Of a stretch of 64,000 bases of DNA, positions 48,345-59,019 are shown piece after piece. Each line of letters starts with the position of its first letter. The stretch's first letter is position 1. Source of the stretch: Typhlomys cinereus (Eukaryota; Chordata; Mammalia; Rodentia; Platacanthomyidae); NCBI GenBank assembly GCA_023101885.1, contig JALPQD010000005.1:2189020-2253019 (forward strand), in the 5' to 3' direction. Under the pieces are notes generated by a model that saw only the letters and a list, made by a program, of their open reading frames with translations, was not told the origin of the DNA and made no database searches. A program made the translations under genes and the position numbers.

Positions 48345-50120
48345 TAAAAAGGGTAGTTTATATTTATAAAGATGTAGAAAATTACTTTGGTGAGTAAATC
48401 AGAATTATTAATTTCATATACTATCCCATACTCTGTAACCACTGGAGTTTCATCCTCTGTGACAGTCATGAAAACACCTCAGTAATGAAATAAGTTTTTG
48501 TTTTCTGCTCATTCATGTTTCTGACACTTGTGCTTCTCTTTATACTGCACCAATGCTTAGATTGTATTTTCTTCATCTGGCAGCTCTTATCCCTCCTTCA
48601 ATGTATGCATCACCATGATTTCACACATACATTATTCCATTTCCATTTCACTTCCCTCTGCACATCATTATTACATCTCAGTTTTTCTGCATTCTGAAAC
48701 ATGTTAGATGTTCTATATGTCAAAACATGAAATCAGATGCATAAATCGTAAAATATATATTATATTTCCATATCTTCTATAATAGTTAATACACTGTGAA
48801 TTTGTCCTCAGGATAGAAATGAAAACTTATAAAAAAGTACAAGAGCACCATCTCATGGAGGAAAACTCATTACTAAGTTAGATTGTATGTACCTGATATT
48901 AAGACATTCCTAATAAAAAAACAGAATTCAAGTAAGAGTGATATTGGGGAGGAAGGATGTTTCCCACTTGCACAGCTGGAGAAAATGTTATGAGTGAGAA
49001 GTCTAAAATCTGAAAATACTTGAGGACTGTTCTGACTGATCCAGAATATTGTGGAGGTTTTTTTCATTGTTTTGTCAAGTTCCTACTTCCATTTTAATTA
49101 TTCTTTTATATTTCTCAATTTATCACCCAATCATCAGTAAAAAGAAATAGCAAGTAAATATGGAATCTCACATATAATTTGACTATATGATACCTAGAAA
49201 CTTAAAAAAATAGGAAGCAGAGGGAGTCATTCATAAATATGCTAACAAATTTTTAACATCTTTATGTAAGAGCATGAAGACAATTATCTGAAGAATTTTA
49301 ACCAAAAATGCTAATCATTTTTATATTTTCCAATGACTCCTCTCTAGTTTCAGAACTATATTTTTTAAGTAACAAAAATAAATTAATAGATAAAAATTCA
49401 CCAGATCACATTCATATGACTTTACTATCTCAGAATTTAAGCAGACAATCTTAAGGTTAATATTTATATAACTGAATTCTTCATTGTAAAAGAATCTGGA
49501 AATAAGATAAGAAATTAAGCTTATGTTTATAAAATGTATATATAAATTTTGTTTATATAAATATTACATAACTATAGAAAAACTATAAACAGAAAATATT
49601 GTCAAAAGAACTATTAATTTACAGTTCTAATATAAAAGATTATAATTTGGGTTCATTGAGAATTAAAAGCATTAATATATATTTTAAATCTGATTTACTT
49701 ATTTTTTTAAAAAATCCTTATTTAAAATTCTTTGTTTTTTATCCTGAATTATTTTTCTTCCTAACATTAAATAACACTATGTGTTATTTTTCTCCCTGGA
49801 GGTCAAACAAGAAATTTTTACTTCTTAATGTATTTCAATAAGCCAGAGGAATATCTATCATATAGTAGATGACCCATACAAATTCATTTTCACAATGCAT
49901 TTGCGGTCAACTTACAAAAGTAATTTTAAATGAAAATAATTTTTAATTCACTCAGACAATGAATTTGGAAAGTCCATTATACAAATCATTTCTTAAAGCA
50001 TGCTTCCCACAAGGAACCTTGCTGTATATCAGTATGTTTGTGCTAAAAAGGCAGAATTTTTAATTGAAGTTTTAAGTTTAGATTCAAGTTCTCTAAATTT
50101 ATGTATTAGATAATGTCAAA
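48345..50120. other. HFM1 5' region upstream of the first coding exon, nothing recognised
   Basis: AT-rich, no clear repeat and no convincing exon. A non-coding HFM1 exon could lie here or in the CpG island; I cannot decide by eye. Confidence 0.5.
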
Positions 50121-50124
50121 AAAA

Positions 50125-50275
50125 TTTTGATTGCCAAAGCAGTCATACCTGTAAGCGCAGCACTTGGGAGGCGGACGCAGGAGGATTACAAGTTAAAGAC
50201 CACTCTCAGCTGCCAAGCAAGTGCAAGGGCAAGTCTGAGCTCCACAAGACCTTCCTTGTCTCAAAAACAACAAAA
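50125..50275 (+). mobile_element. B1 SINE
   Basis: CATACCTGTAAGCGCAGCAC, TTGGGAGGCGGACGCAGGAG and CTTCCTTGTCTCAAAAACAA. Confidence 0.75.
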
Positions 50276-50521
50276 ACATTTGGTTTGAGTATATAGTATA
50301 AAAGTGTATCGCAATATACAATAAATATCAACCCGCATATTTTGTTTTGGAGATTCTGTACTGAAACTGCTTTTGAGATCACGAAATTTGGAGAATAAAG
50401 CATGTACAATTCCTTAATTCTACTGATGACAATATTGTGGTGTTCTCTATATTCTTGCATAAAGGATCAGGTTCTCTGCGCCTTACAATTTTTACATTTA
50501 AAAACACACTAAGTCATACAT

Positions 50522-50665
50522 GAGATGGTGACGCACACCAGTCAGTAATGCCAACACGTGGAGGTTCAGGCAGGGGGACCATCCCGAGTCCAACCAGCGC
50601 GGTCTACAAAACTGAGTACCATGGTAACCTGGCTACGGATGAGAGCCTCCCTCAAATAAAAGAAG
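50522..50665 (+). mobile_element. B1 SINE near the CpG island
   Basis: GGTGACGCACACCAGTCAGT, GGAGGTTCAGGCAGGGGGAC and CGCGGTCTACAAAACTGAGT, followed by CTCAAATAAAAGAAG. Confidence 0.65.
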
Positions 50666-50729
50666 AAAAACATACTTATTTCAAAAGAACACAAGCCCCT
50701 ATGTAACCCTCGACTTGCTAGAAATCTTG

Positions 50730-51520
50730 AGTGAGGAAGCCAAGACCACTTAAAACCCAACGAGCGACCGTCAGGACCGCGGCGGGTGGGGGAACGAGAG
50801 CGAGGTCTGCTCGGGCGGCCAGCGGAGCCAGCGCCGCCGACCCCGCACCGCGGCCGAGGCGCTGAGACCAACAGCCCGCGGGCCCCGCGCGCGAGGCGGC
50901 AGCTGGCCGGGTCCCGGCCGCCTGGGCACCCGCGGAGGCCCTGACCGCGCGGCCTCGAGCTGGGGCAAACGACCCCGGGCGGCGGCGCGGCAGGCGGCGC
51001 GGGCGCCTACGCGAGGCCCAGGCCCGAGGCTTGCGGCGGCCCACGCCACGCCTCGGCCCGGGCCGCGGTCCTCGCCTCCCGCGGGGTGGTCACCCCGCCC
51101 TGCCTACCCCGGAGCCCCCTGGTCCCCACCTCCCCACGAGGCGAATCCAAGCTCGGTTCCCGCCTCCCCGAAGGGCGTCACCACGTTCCGTCCCCGCCTC
51201 CCTATGGGGTGTCACCAGGTTCTATTCCCACCTCCTCCCCCGAAGGGCGTCACCACGCTCTGTCCCCGCCTCCCTGTGGGGCGTCACCAGGTTCCGTCCC
51301 CACTTCCTGCGAGGTGTCACCAGGGTCTGTTCCCCCCTGCCCTCGCGGGTGTCACCAGGTTCGGTTCCCACCTCCTCCAGCACCTCCCTGTGGCCCTGCC
51401 GTCCACACGTCCAGGCCCGCAGTCCCGAGGTGGAGCGCAGATGGATCCACCAGCGCCGGTGGACCGACTCCTCAGCCGAGGCCCAAGCAGTGGATCGCTG
51501 GGCCCTGACCTCTACCTTTC
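50730..51520. promoter_or_regulatory. CpG island, probable HFM1 promoter region
   Basis: An abrupt GC- and CpG-rich block stands in AT-rich surroundings, about 2.4 kb upstream of the first HFM1 coding exon. A GC box (GGGCGGGG on the minus strand) lies at 51093-51100. I cannot identify exon 1 or its donor by eye: the minus strand offers only weak GT sites here. A divergent non-coding transcript to the right is possible. Long open frames in both directions come from lack of stops in GC-rich DNA. Confidence 0.75.
51121..51390. repeat. GC-rich minisatellite inside the CpG island (about 35-bp unit)
   Basis: The core GTCACCAGGTTC (or close variants) starts at 51177, 51211, 51249, 51283, 51316 and 51351, spaced 34, 38, 34, 33 and 35 bases. 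A decayed earlier unit is visible near 51141. Units 1-2 and 3-4 repeat as a 72-base pair, suggesting a higher-order duplication. Confidence 0.85.
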
Positions 51521-51584
51521 TAGCTCTTTCTTTTTCCAAATATTTATGATTGGTTTTGAATCCCGTGTCACTTCTCCTTGAAGA

Positions 51585-51775
51585 GTTTGTGTCTGTGTGT
51601 ATGTACGTGTATGTGCTGGGGCATGTGTACAAGAGGGTACTTGAGTTCGTGTGCCTGTGGAAGTCCAAGGGCGACTTCGGGAAATCATCCTGAATTGCTG
51701 AACCTTATTGTTTAGCTCTGCCATTTTCCACTGGCATTTTTAGGTGTAATCCTAAATCAGGTTCTTTTGATTGAG
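51585..51775 (-). mobile_element. B2-headed lineage-specific SINE, partial
   Basis: Antisense (TG)n-rich tail, GTGGAAGTCCAAGGGCGACT, TCATCCTGAATTGC and CACTGGCATTTTTAGG. It borders the right edge of the CpG island. Confidence 0.65.
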
Positions 51776-51874
51776 GGGGGCAGAAGAGGGAAGGGGTGCA
51801 GAAAAGGGGGGGTAAGGGAGGGCAGAAAAGGGGGGAGGGTTGGGAGGGAGTCTCTCTGGGGTCTGTGTGTGTCC

Positions 51875-52500
51875 AGGTTCTTATGTTCAGGAGTCAAAGA
51901 CTGAAACCAGAACACTGTAGAAGATTAAGGCAAAGTTTATTAGAGGAGAGAAAGACTTCAGGAAGCTAATCTATGAGGGGCAAGAGAGCTACGGAGAACT
52001 GACTCCAGGCATGGAATCCATGAGGGTGAGGAACTTTTCCTCATTGGTTAGCTCCAGTTTCTGCAAACCCAATTGGACTTGTCCTCCACAGCTCATTGAT
52101 CTGTTCATAGTGAGGCCCGACCCAGTGGACCTTATTCAGGACCTCCTAGGGATTTGCTACAGTGGAAAATTTATCTCCATATCCTTTCAAGAACAGAGGG
52201 TTGGGGGAAGTTGGCAAAGGGTAATCCCAGCAGTGGGGGGATGACCTTTGAAGACCTTCAGAGACTATCCCAGCATGGCTACTCTAAAACTACATAATTT
52301 TTTTGCTTGGGGAGCAGAGGCTTAAATGATCATAATTTAAACTAACCCAATGTGCTTCTCTCCTTCCCTAAACGCCACCATGTAAACACATGGCCATACC
52401 TGCCTTTTGTCCTAAGACAGCTAGGCCTGGACTTTGGGACCTCCATTTTCTTACTTCCTCAAAAGCGTCTAAGGCGTATTATTTATGAAAATGGCACCAA
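51875..52500 (-). mobile_element. Endogenous retrovirus-type LTR
   Basis: On the minus strand the sequence CTAATAAACTTTGCCTTAAT at about 51923-51942 is a typical LTR polyadenylation signal. U3-like sequence lies to its right and U5-like sequence to its left. A related piece is at 56466-56640. No coding region is attached. Confidence 0.6.
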
Positions 52501-52846
52501 TGAATTCACTATCACCTTGACAAATATATTTGAGATAAAAATAAATTTCAAAAATAAATATTAAAAAGCACCATGACATGTGTATGTTAAATGTGAATTC
52601 ACACAAACAGCACCAGTGTGTTCATAACACTGTGAACCCAAACTACGAATGTAAGTTACCCTTTTCGATTTTAACAAGGTTGTCTTCTGAAAAATGGCAG
52701 GGATTATTTTCTCAGGAAAATTTGTATACAGTAAAAATAGCAGCTGTTCAATGATGTCTTTCTTGCAGAGATATTTAGCTCTTTCTCCCTCCCCCACAAT
52801 CTCCTTTCTCTGATGTCTAGGGCCTAAATGTTTCGGATTGATCAAT

Positions 52847-52874
52847 TCCTTTTTTTTTTTTTTTTTTTTTTTTT
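52847..52874. repeat. Poly(T) run
   Basis: About 25 consecutive T, then CTTTACAG. Confidence 0.9.
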
Positions 52875-53207
52875 CTTTACAGCTCTAACCTTTGGAAGCT
52901 TCTAGCTTTAAACCCTACTTTCCCATTCTCAATACCATTAATTCCTAACTCTTAAATACTCTTGCAAATATTTGAAATACTCCTAACACACAATAAATGC
53001 TCAGTAATATTCATTTCTTTTACCTCTCCTGTAATACAAAATCAAGACTGTAACTTGATAAACCAATTATTTCAATAAAGTAGACTAATAAATTGAATAA
53101 GTCTTTTGAGCAACATGCTTGACCTCATAAACTATTCATAACAGAAAGGCTGCATTACCGTTTCTCAAAGGTACAGGATCCGTATACTTAATGAAGGGAA
53201 ATAACTT

Positions 53208-53210
<3 letters not shown>

Positions 53211-53240
<30 letters not shown>
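53211..53240. repeat. Poly(A) run
   Basis: About 29 consecutive A. Confidence 0.92.
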
Positions 53241-53244
<4 letters not shown>

Positions 53245-53259
53245 ACATTTGCTATGAAC

Positions 53260-53700
53260 TAGATGTTTGTGGATCCTCCAATTTACTGAAACTAAAAGTT
53301 GAAATCTAATTCTCAATATGATGATGTTGAGAATGACACCTTTGGGAAGCAATTAGTGCATGACTGGAGCATTCATGAATAGGGTTGGTGCTTTTGGAAG
53401 AGGAAATCAGAAGAACTGGTATACTGAGATTGCTTGTAATTCCTAACATTTGAGAAGCAGAGGCAAGAGGTTTCTGAGTTTGAGGCCAGCCTGAACTGCA
53501 TAATAAGACCCTGTTTCAAAAAGAGGTAAACAAATAATTAAATAAGCAAATAAAATAGCCAGAACATAGCTTTTTCATCATGTAAAGCTACAGTGAAAAC
53601 CAAGAAGAAGGCTCTTGAATAGAAGAACTAAATTGCTGTTTATGCCATGTGCTTTATGGAAATTTGTTACAACAACCACACTAAGACATTTTTCTGATAA
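53260..53700 (+). mobile_element. MaLR LTR remnant split by a B1 SINE
   Basis: The left part (TTGAAATCTAATTCTCAATA, GACACCTTTGGGAAGC) stops near 53420. A B1 with TTGTAATTCCTAACATTTGA and TTGAGGCCAGCCTGAACTGC occupies about 53420-53560. The LTR then resumes (GTAAAGCTACAGTGAAAACC, TGTTACAACAACCACACTAA). Confidence 0.65.
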
Positions 53701-54188
53701 ATTATGGAATTAAGCAACAGGCTGTTGCTGAGAAATGTTTACTATCAAAACACACAGCAGTGAAACGGTCACCATGTATATAAGCAAACATTTATATCCA
53801 TTCATTTATTCAAGAATGCTGCAGAGAATCTTTAGCCTTGCCTTTCCTCTAACATGGTACAAGTATAAAAACTAATTATGAAAAAGAAACATCAGGATAA
53901 AGTTTTTAAAAAAAAAAGTTTGGTGCATTACCTAGTTTTTAAGAAATGTTGATTCCTTGCTCAAAAACTCATTTTAATCCTAAAGGTTTAATTTTATGCA
54001 CAATGCACCAATGCTATAACAAGCTTCCAAATTAAATGATACAATACTCAAAACAAAGCATTATCCTTATCAACTTCTGGGTTAGGAGTGCAGTTAAATC
54101 ACTCCCACGTGATATTAGTGAAAATGAGAGGAAAGCAATTATTCAGACCTTATGAAGGTGATCCCAGAGAAACAGAAGGAACATCTCC

Positions 54189-54475
54189 AAGAAAAACCCA
54201 TGAGGGGCTGGAGAGACGGCTCATGGGTTAAACCTCTGCCTGCCAGGCAGAGGGTCCTGAGTTTGGATCCTAGATCCCACGTACAAACACCAGGCGAAAG
54301 CAGGGGCGGCCTGCGCTTCTGGTCCTGGTGGGCGGAGCCTATGAATCCCGGGCAGAACAAAAAAAGGAGGTAGAAGCGATGATTCCCGAATTCACCCTTG
54401 GTTCTACACATACCCACACATACCCCACACACACACAATTGAATAAATAGTAAAAAAATTAAGAAAGACCCATGA
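54189..54475 (+). mobile_element. B2-headed lineage-specific SINE with target-site duplication
   Basis: Flanks AAGAAAAACCCATGA (54189-54203) and AAGAAAGACCCATGA (54461-54475) differ at one base. The insert opens GGGGCTGGAGAGACGGCTCA and keeps GGGGCGGCCTGCGCTTCTGG and GGTGGGCGGAGCC with many CpGs, so it is relatively young. Confidence 0.9.
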
Positions 54476-54659
54476 AAATGCTGTAAGAAAGTCACAAACC
54501 GGTAGCATTTAAATCAACCCCCTTCCTTCCTGCCTCCTCCCAGCAGTTCCTTTGTAGGATTGCCCAAGTTCTGCTTGCAGGGTTTCTCACCATTCTTTTT
54601 CCATTTTCTTTCCCTTTCCAGTTTCCTTTATATTTCTTTTTCCATCTTCCTATGTATGT

Positions 54660-54664
54660 GGGAT

Positions 54665-54696
<32 letters not shown>

Positions 54697-55275
54697 CCAG
54701 GAGGGCTGAATCATCTACATTATTCTTTTCAGACCCAGAACTCACAGATAGAGCTAGTGTGGCTACCCAGCTACTCTATGGAGTCCCAGTCTCTGCCTTC
54801 CAGAGCTAGAATTACAGGTGGATTGTGCTGCAGTTACTTTTCTTTCTGCTGCTATGAGACAATACTCACACACAACTTAAGGGAGAAAGGGGAGATTTGT
54901 TTGGCTAACGGTTCCAGAGGGGAGATAGTTTATCACGGCAGGAATCAGCGGCCGAAGGCATGGCCGATGGAAGAAGCAGGAGGCTGTTTCAGGGCACTGC
55001 AGTCTCGCAGAGGCAGACAGAACAAGAGAAAGCTGAGAGGAAGCAGGACTGGGCCGCCAAGCCCCTAGGTGTGCCCCCTGTGATGCGCTTTCCTCCTGCA
55101 AGGCTCCACCTTTTAAAAGCACTGTGATGCCTCTGAGCTTTAATGGCAAAAATGAACCCACACCGAAACCATGACAGGTTGTCTATCCACCTGGCATTTT
55201 ACGCGGGATTTGGGGATCTGGTCCTTTTGCTTGCCTGGCAGGACTTTGGCCACTGAATCATATCCTCACTCCCTT
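54660..55275 (-). mobile_element. B2-headed SINE interrupted by a solo LTR
   Basis: The left piece has (TG)n at 54668-54695 and a body ending TAGAATTACAGGTG. The right piece from 55177 continues CCACCTGGCATTTTACGCG and GGTCCTTTTGCTTGCC. Together they form one antisense SINE. Confidence 0.75.
54821..55181 (-). mobile_element. Solo MaLR-type LTR (351 bp) with 5-bp target-site duplication
   Basis: 54826-55176 begins TG and ends CA, with flanks GATTG (54821-54825) and GGTTG (55177-55181), 4 of 5 bases the same. On the minus strand it starts TGTCATGGTTTCGG and has AACAAATCTCCCCTTTCTCC, matching the LTR at 7620-7926. Confidence 0.8.
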
Positions 55276-55289
55276 TTCCTTTTGATTAT

Positions 55290-55765
55290 AGTAAAATATA
55301 CAAAATAGCTATGATTTCAGCCATTCATAAGTGTACAATTCAATGCCATGCTAAGCACCTGATATGAGTAGAAGTATTTGGTTTGTTCTTCAGTGTCTGC
55401 TTTTTTTAATGTAATCCAGTATTTTTATGATTCATACATTACAGCACATATCATAGTTTCGTTTCTTTTAAGACTAAATAACATTTCATTGCATTTATGC
55501 CACATTTTGTTTATTCCTTTACTATCCCTGCTGACATTTGTTCTGTTTCCATATTTTTACTATTATGCATAACATTACGAACATTTGCCCGGAGTTCCTG
55601 TTTTAATTCTTTTGGAAATATTTCTATGAGGGAATCATAGATTTTAAAGGACCAGATCTCCAAATCTACCAAACTGTTTTCCTCAGCAACGGTACCATTC
55701 CCCCTTCCTACTAACAAAGTAAAAGGGTTCTAGGATCTCCGCATGCTGTTCATCCCCAAGAAAAC
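55290..55765 (-). mobile_element. Decayed LINE-1 fragment
   Basis: The plus strand shows antisense L1 features: TAACATTTCATTGCATTTAT, GTTTCCATATTTTTACTATT and AAACTGTTTTCCTCAGCAAC. Confidence 0.55.
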
Positions 55766-56347
55766 AGTCTCAAGACCTCAATATTTCTCGGCTTTTGTTT
55801 CTCTAGAGTAAAGAATACTAAATTTGAGCTAGAATTCACAGCATCAGTTGCATTATTAGCTAAAATCTGTTTTGTACCCATATCACAAAAGTGTATTATT
55901 TACCCTAAATAAAGCCTATTACTTGTTCTTTTGGACACTGTACTCTTCCCTTGATTTTTGCTTAAGAAGCTGCCTTCTCTAAACTCCAATCCATATGTAT
56001 GTTCCTTGTTGCCCATCATGAGCCTCCAGTGGATCCAACTTAAACATCAAGTCTAAAACTGTAAAACACAGAAGACAGTTTTGGAGAATAACCTTTTTAA
56101 TGTTATATTTGGCACAAACTTTATAAACATGACACCAAAAGTGAATCAACCAAAGAAAAAGTAGAGGAAGAATTGTATTTCATTAAAAATGAAGAATTTT
56201 TACCCAGCATAGTATGTTATTAAAACTTTTGTTCATCAAATTATATTATTCTCCACTAAATAGGAAAATGTTTGCAAGTGAGATATCTAATAAGAAATTA
56301 ATATTCATCAGCAAAGGGATAAAACTACCACTCATTAGCAAATGACA

Positions 56348-56468
56348 TTTCCTTTTCTTTCTTTCCTTCCTTCCTTCCTTCTTTTCTTTCTTTCTCTTTC
56401 TTTCATTCTTTCATTCTTTCTTTTGTTCTTTCTCTTTCTTTCCTCTCTCTCTTTCTCTTTCTTTTTTT
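56348..56468. repeat. (TTCC)n/(TTTC)n simple repeat
   Basis: CCTTCCTTCC grades into TTTC-type units and a final T run. On the minus strand it would be the polypurine end of the adjacent LTR piece. Confidence 0.85.
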
Positions 56469-56640
56469 CGAGGATTAAGGTAGAGTTTATTAGAGGAGAG
56501 AAAGGACGGAACTCATGGACTCCAGAGGTGGAGTGTCATGATGGGCCCCAGGGGAACTCATGAAGTCCAGGAGAAGCAAAGAACTAGAAATGAACTCATG
56601 GACTTTACATGTGGAGTGTCGTGAGGGGCAGGTGCTCTAG
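56466..56640 (-). mobile_element. Endogenous retrovirus-type LTR fragment
   Basis: GATTAAGGTAGAGTTTATTA then GAGGAGAGAAAG matches the LTR region at 51926-51952. A possible target duplication GACATTTC flanks the pair (56343-56350 and near 56647). Confidence 0.55.
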
Positions 56641-56764
56641 TAAAGGACATTTCTACAAAGAAGATGTTCAAATGACCAGCAAGGCATATGAAAAGGTAGT
56701 CACCATCATAGTTGTGAAGGAATTGGGAATCAAATGCCTGACCAGTTACTATTTCATAGCTATT

Positions 56765-56785
56765 AGGATGGCTATAATTATTTTA

Positions 56786-56826
<41 letters not shown>

Positions 56827-57057
56827 TGTGTATATCAAAGGGCACTGTGGAGGTCCAAGGGTGACTTCAGGGATCACCTGGATTGGGCTACCTCCTCTTT
56901 GCTTTGCTCTGGAGTTTCCCAGGTTCTGTCTTCCAGGACTGAAAGTATAGGTTGCCACCATTTCTGCCTGGCATTTTCAAATGGCATCTGGGATCTGAAC
57001 TCAGGACCTTCTGCTTTCAAGACAGAATCATCTCTCCAGCCCAGGATGGCTCTAATT
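56765..57057 (-). mobile_element. B2-headed lineage-specific SINE with target-site duplication
   Basis: AGGATGGCTATAATT (56765-56779) and AGGATGGCTCTAATT (57043-57057) flank it, one mismatch in 15. The (TG)n tail is at 56788-56825 and the head AATCATCTCTCCAGCCC is at the right. Confidence 0.88.
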
Positions 57058-57059
57058 TA

Positions 57060-57715
57060 ATAAATGGAAACCAATATGCTGTTTTCTTGTCAGATTTGAA
57101 TAGAAAAAAGTATGTTAATAAATAAAATATTTAAAAAAAGAAGTCTTGTTGATAAACATGCTTTGTTTTTGATGGTTTAACTAGAGTTTGAAATGTGCCA
57201 GGACAAACCCTGAAGAAGAAAACATATCAGGATGGAAACTTCTAGAGATAAAATTCAAATTTGGAAAACAAAACAATTTCCTGGTTAAAACTGATCCAGT
57301 TTTTTTCAAGAGCCAAGTGGAGACTGGTCACCAGGTAATGTGCCATATGGTTAATTGCATTTAGGTTAGTGCAGTAAAATGCATCTGTATGATGAGTTTG
57401 GTCTGTCTTACCAAATTCCTTTGCAATCATCATAACGTACTTGCTTAAATAGAAACTACCACAGGTAGTCAATATATTCTAACAAGGTGGAATTTGCTTA
57501 TCCACATCGACAAGATCCAGCATCTCAAATCTTTTAGTTTTATATAATAAAACACAGAACACATTATACCTGTAAAAAGATGACTTAAAGGAATGTTTGA
57601 AAGCCACTGAGAGACATTTTTAAAAGATATTTAAATGTCAAGAACGAGAGCAAAGCAGACTCCCAGACAAGCTTTCTTGTCTTCTTTTTAAAATTTTTTT
57701 ATTATTATTTATTCA
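57060..57715. other. No gene seen between SINEs
   Basis: The first 70 bases continue the L1. The remainder is AT-rich and unrecognised, without a credible open frame. Confidence 0.5.
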
Positions 57716-57719
57716 ATTG

Positions 57720-57742
57720 TGCGCGCGTGTGTGTGTGTGTGT

Positions 57743-57790
<48 letters not shown>
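57720..57790. repeat. (TG)n microsatellite
   Basis: About 70 bases of nearly pure TG, with a GCGCGCG start. It is the tail of the antisense SINE continued at 58123. Confidence 0.93.
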
Positions 57791-57791
<1 letters not shown>

Positions 57792-57793
<2 letters not shown>

Positions 57794-58021
57794 AGAACCA
57801 CTGGCGGGGCTGGAGAGGTGGCTCAGGGGTTAAGCCTCTGCCTTGCAGGCAGAAGGTCCTGAGTTCAGATCCCAGATCCCACGTATAGATGCCGGGCGGA
57901 AGCGGGGGCGGCCTGCGCTTCTGATCCTGGTAGGGCGGAGCCTGTGAATCCCTGGGCAAAAGGAGGTGGAGGCATACATGGTGGTTCCCAATTCGTCCGT
58001 GGTTCTACACACACACATGCG

Positions 58022-58061
<40 letters not shown>

Positions 58062-58122
58062 ATTGAATAAATAATAATAAAAAAAATTAAAAAAAAAAAA
58101 GATCAGATTAGAACCACTGGCG
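57792..58122 (+). mobile_element. B2-headed lineage-specific SINE with perfect 15-bp target-site duplication
   Basis: TTAGAACCACTGGCG is at 57792-57806 and 58108-58122. The insert begins exactly GGGCTGGAGAGGTGGCTCAG and ends with (AC)n, AATAAATAATAATAA and an A run, defining a full-length unit of about 300 bases. Confidence 0.92.
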
Positions 58123-58290
58123 AATTCGGGAACCACCATGGACCGCCTCCACCTCCTCCTTGTTTACTCTGCCCTGGGGATTCACAGGCTCCGCCCTACC
58201 AGGACCAGAAACGCAGGCCGCCCAGCTTCAGCCCGGTGTCTATACCTGGGGTCTATGGCGGGATCTTGTAGTCATGTGATCCAAGAATTA
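58123..58290 (-). mobile_element. B2-headed SINE, older host copy of the insertion at 57792
   Basis: Antisense body: CCTCCACCTCCTCCTTGTTT, GGGATTCACAGGCTCCGCCC and AGGCCGCCCAGCTTC. Its (TG)n tail lies across the insertion at 57720-57790. Confidence 0.85.
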
Positions 58291-58294
58291 ATAT

Positions 58295-59015
58295 AGTATA
58301 TATTCTGCTTAGAAATAGGATAGGTGTACAGATTCAGAGAGTAGCAGATATAAGAAATGCCATGAAGAAGCAAGACAATACAGTTCCCAAGCATTCTTTC
58401 CAGGAGTAGGGAGACGCTATTACAATTGACAGATATTCATTTGATCTATGTTGAGTTAGGATGTATTTAAGCATGAGCTACCTTGTGTTTAATTTTGTTC
58501 CAGCACAGCACATATAACAGCAGATATCTGAACATTTTGGCTGACCCTTGGGACACTGGTAGGAGTGCTGTGCCTTTATCTGCTCTGAGTCTAAAGCCAG
58601 CATAAAGGGGAAGAGAGACATCAGCTTTCTCACGACAGCTCCCAGCATCGGTCATCACAAGAAAGGCAAGGACTCGACTTGAAGATGTTCATTAGAGAGT
58701 CTGGCTCTTCTTGACTTCCACCAGTGCTAAGAACACGAGACAGCTTTCTCCAAAGAAAGTGGCTGTGCACACGCGTGAATGAAAGCAGCTTGATGCTGAG
58801 GTGCTAAGCACCCTAAGGAAAAATGCACGTATCCAGGAGACTTAGGAATGGTGAGAGCAAGTGCAGTGACAGTGGACAAGCAACGCTCGTAGATCACTCC
58901 TTGGGTTTGTCCCCCCTGAGACTTCCAAAGTCGGGATCTTGCACAGGAGCGACGGGCTGCCTCAGGAACACACGTTTGATATAGAGGTAGCAATGCAGCT
59001 GATGAACCATCACCA
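58295..59015. other. No gene seen; unrecognised unique-looking sequence
   Basis: Two minus-strand open frames of 63 and 88 codons (58467-58658, 58727-58993) show no domain, signal or splice context I can defend. The stretch has higher GC than its surroundings and could be an LTR or a pseudogene piece. Confidence 0.4.
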
Positions 59016-59019
59016 TGCG

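Larger units (their letters stand above)
56080..57130 (+). mobile_element. Decayed LINE-1 ORF2 fragment carrying two insertions
   Basis: L1 sequence runs 56080-56350, resumes at about 56640 (GACATTTCTACAAAGAAGAT, AATGACCAGCAAGGCATATG) to 56785, and resumes again at 57043. The breaks hold a simple repeat plus LTR piece and a SINE. Confidence 0.7.

Noticed and set aside
51031..51581. Overlapping open frames of up to 172 codons in the CpG island
   Set aside because: They follow the minisatellite period, exist in several frames and on both strands, and are proline- and arginine-rich from GC bias. No splice or domain evidence.
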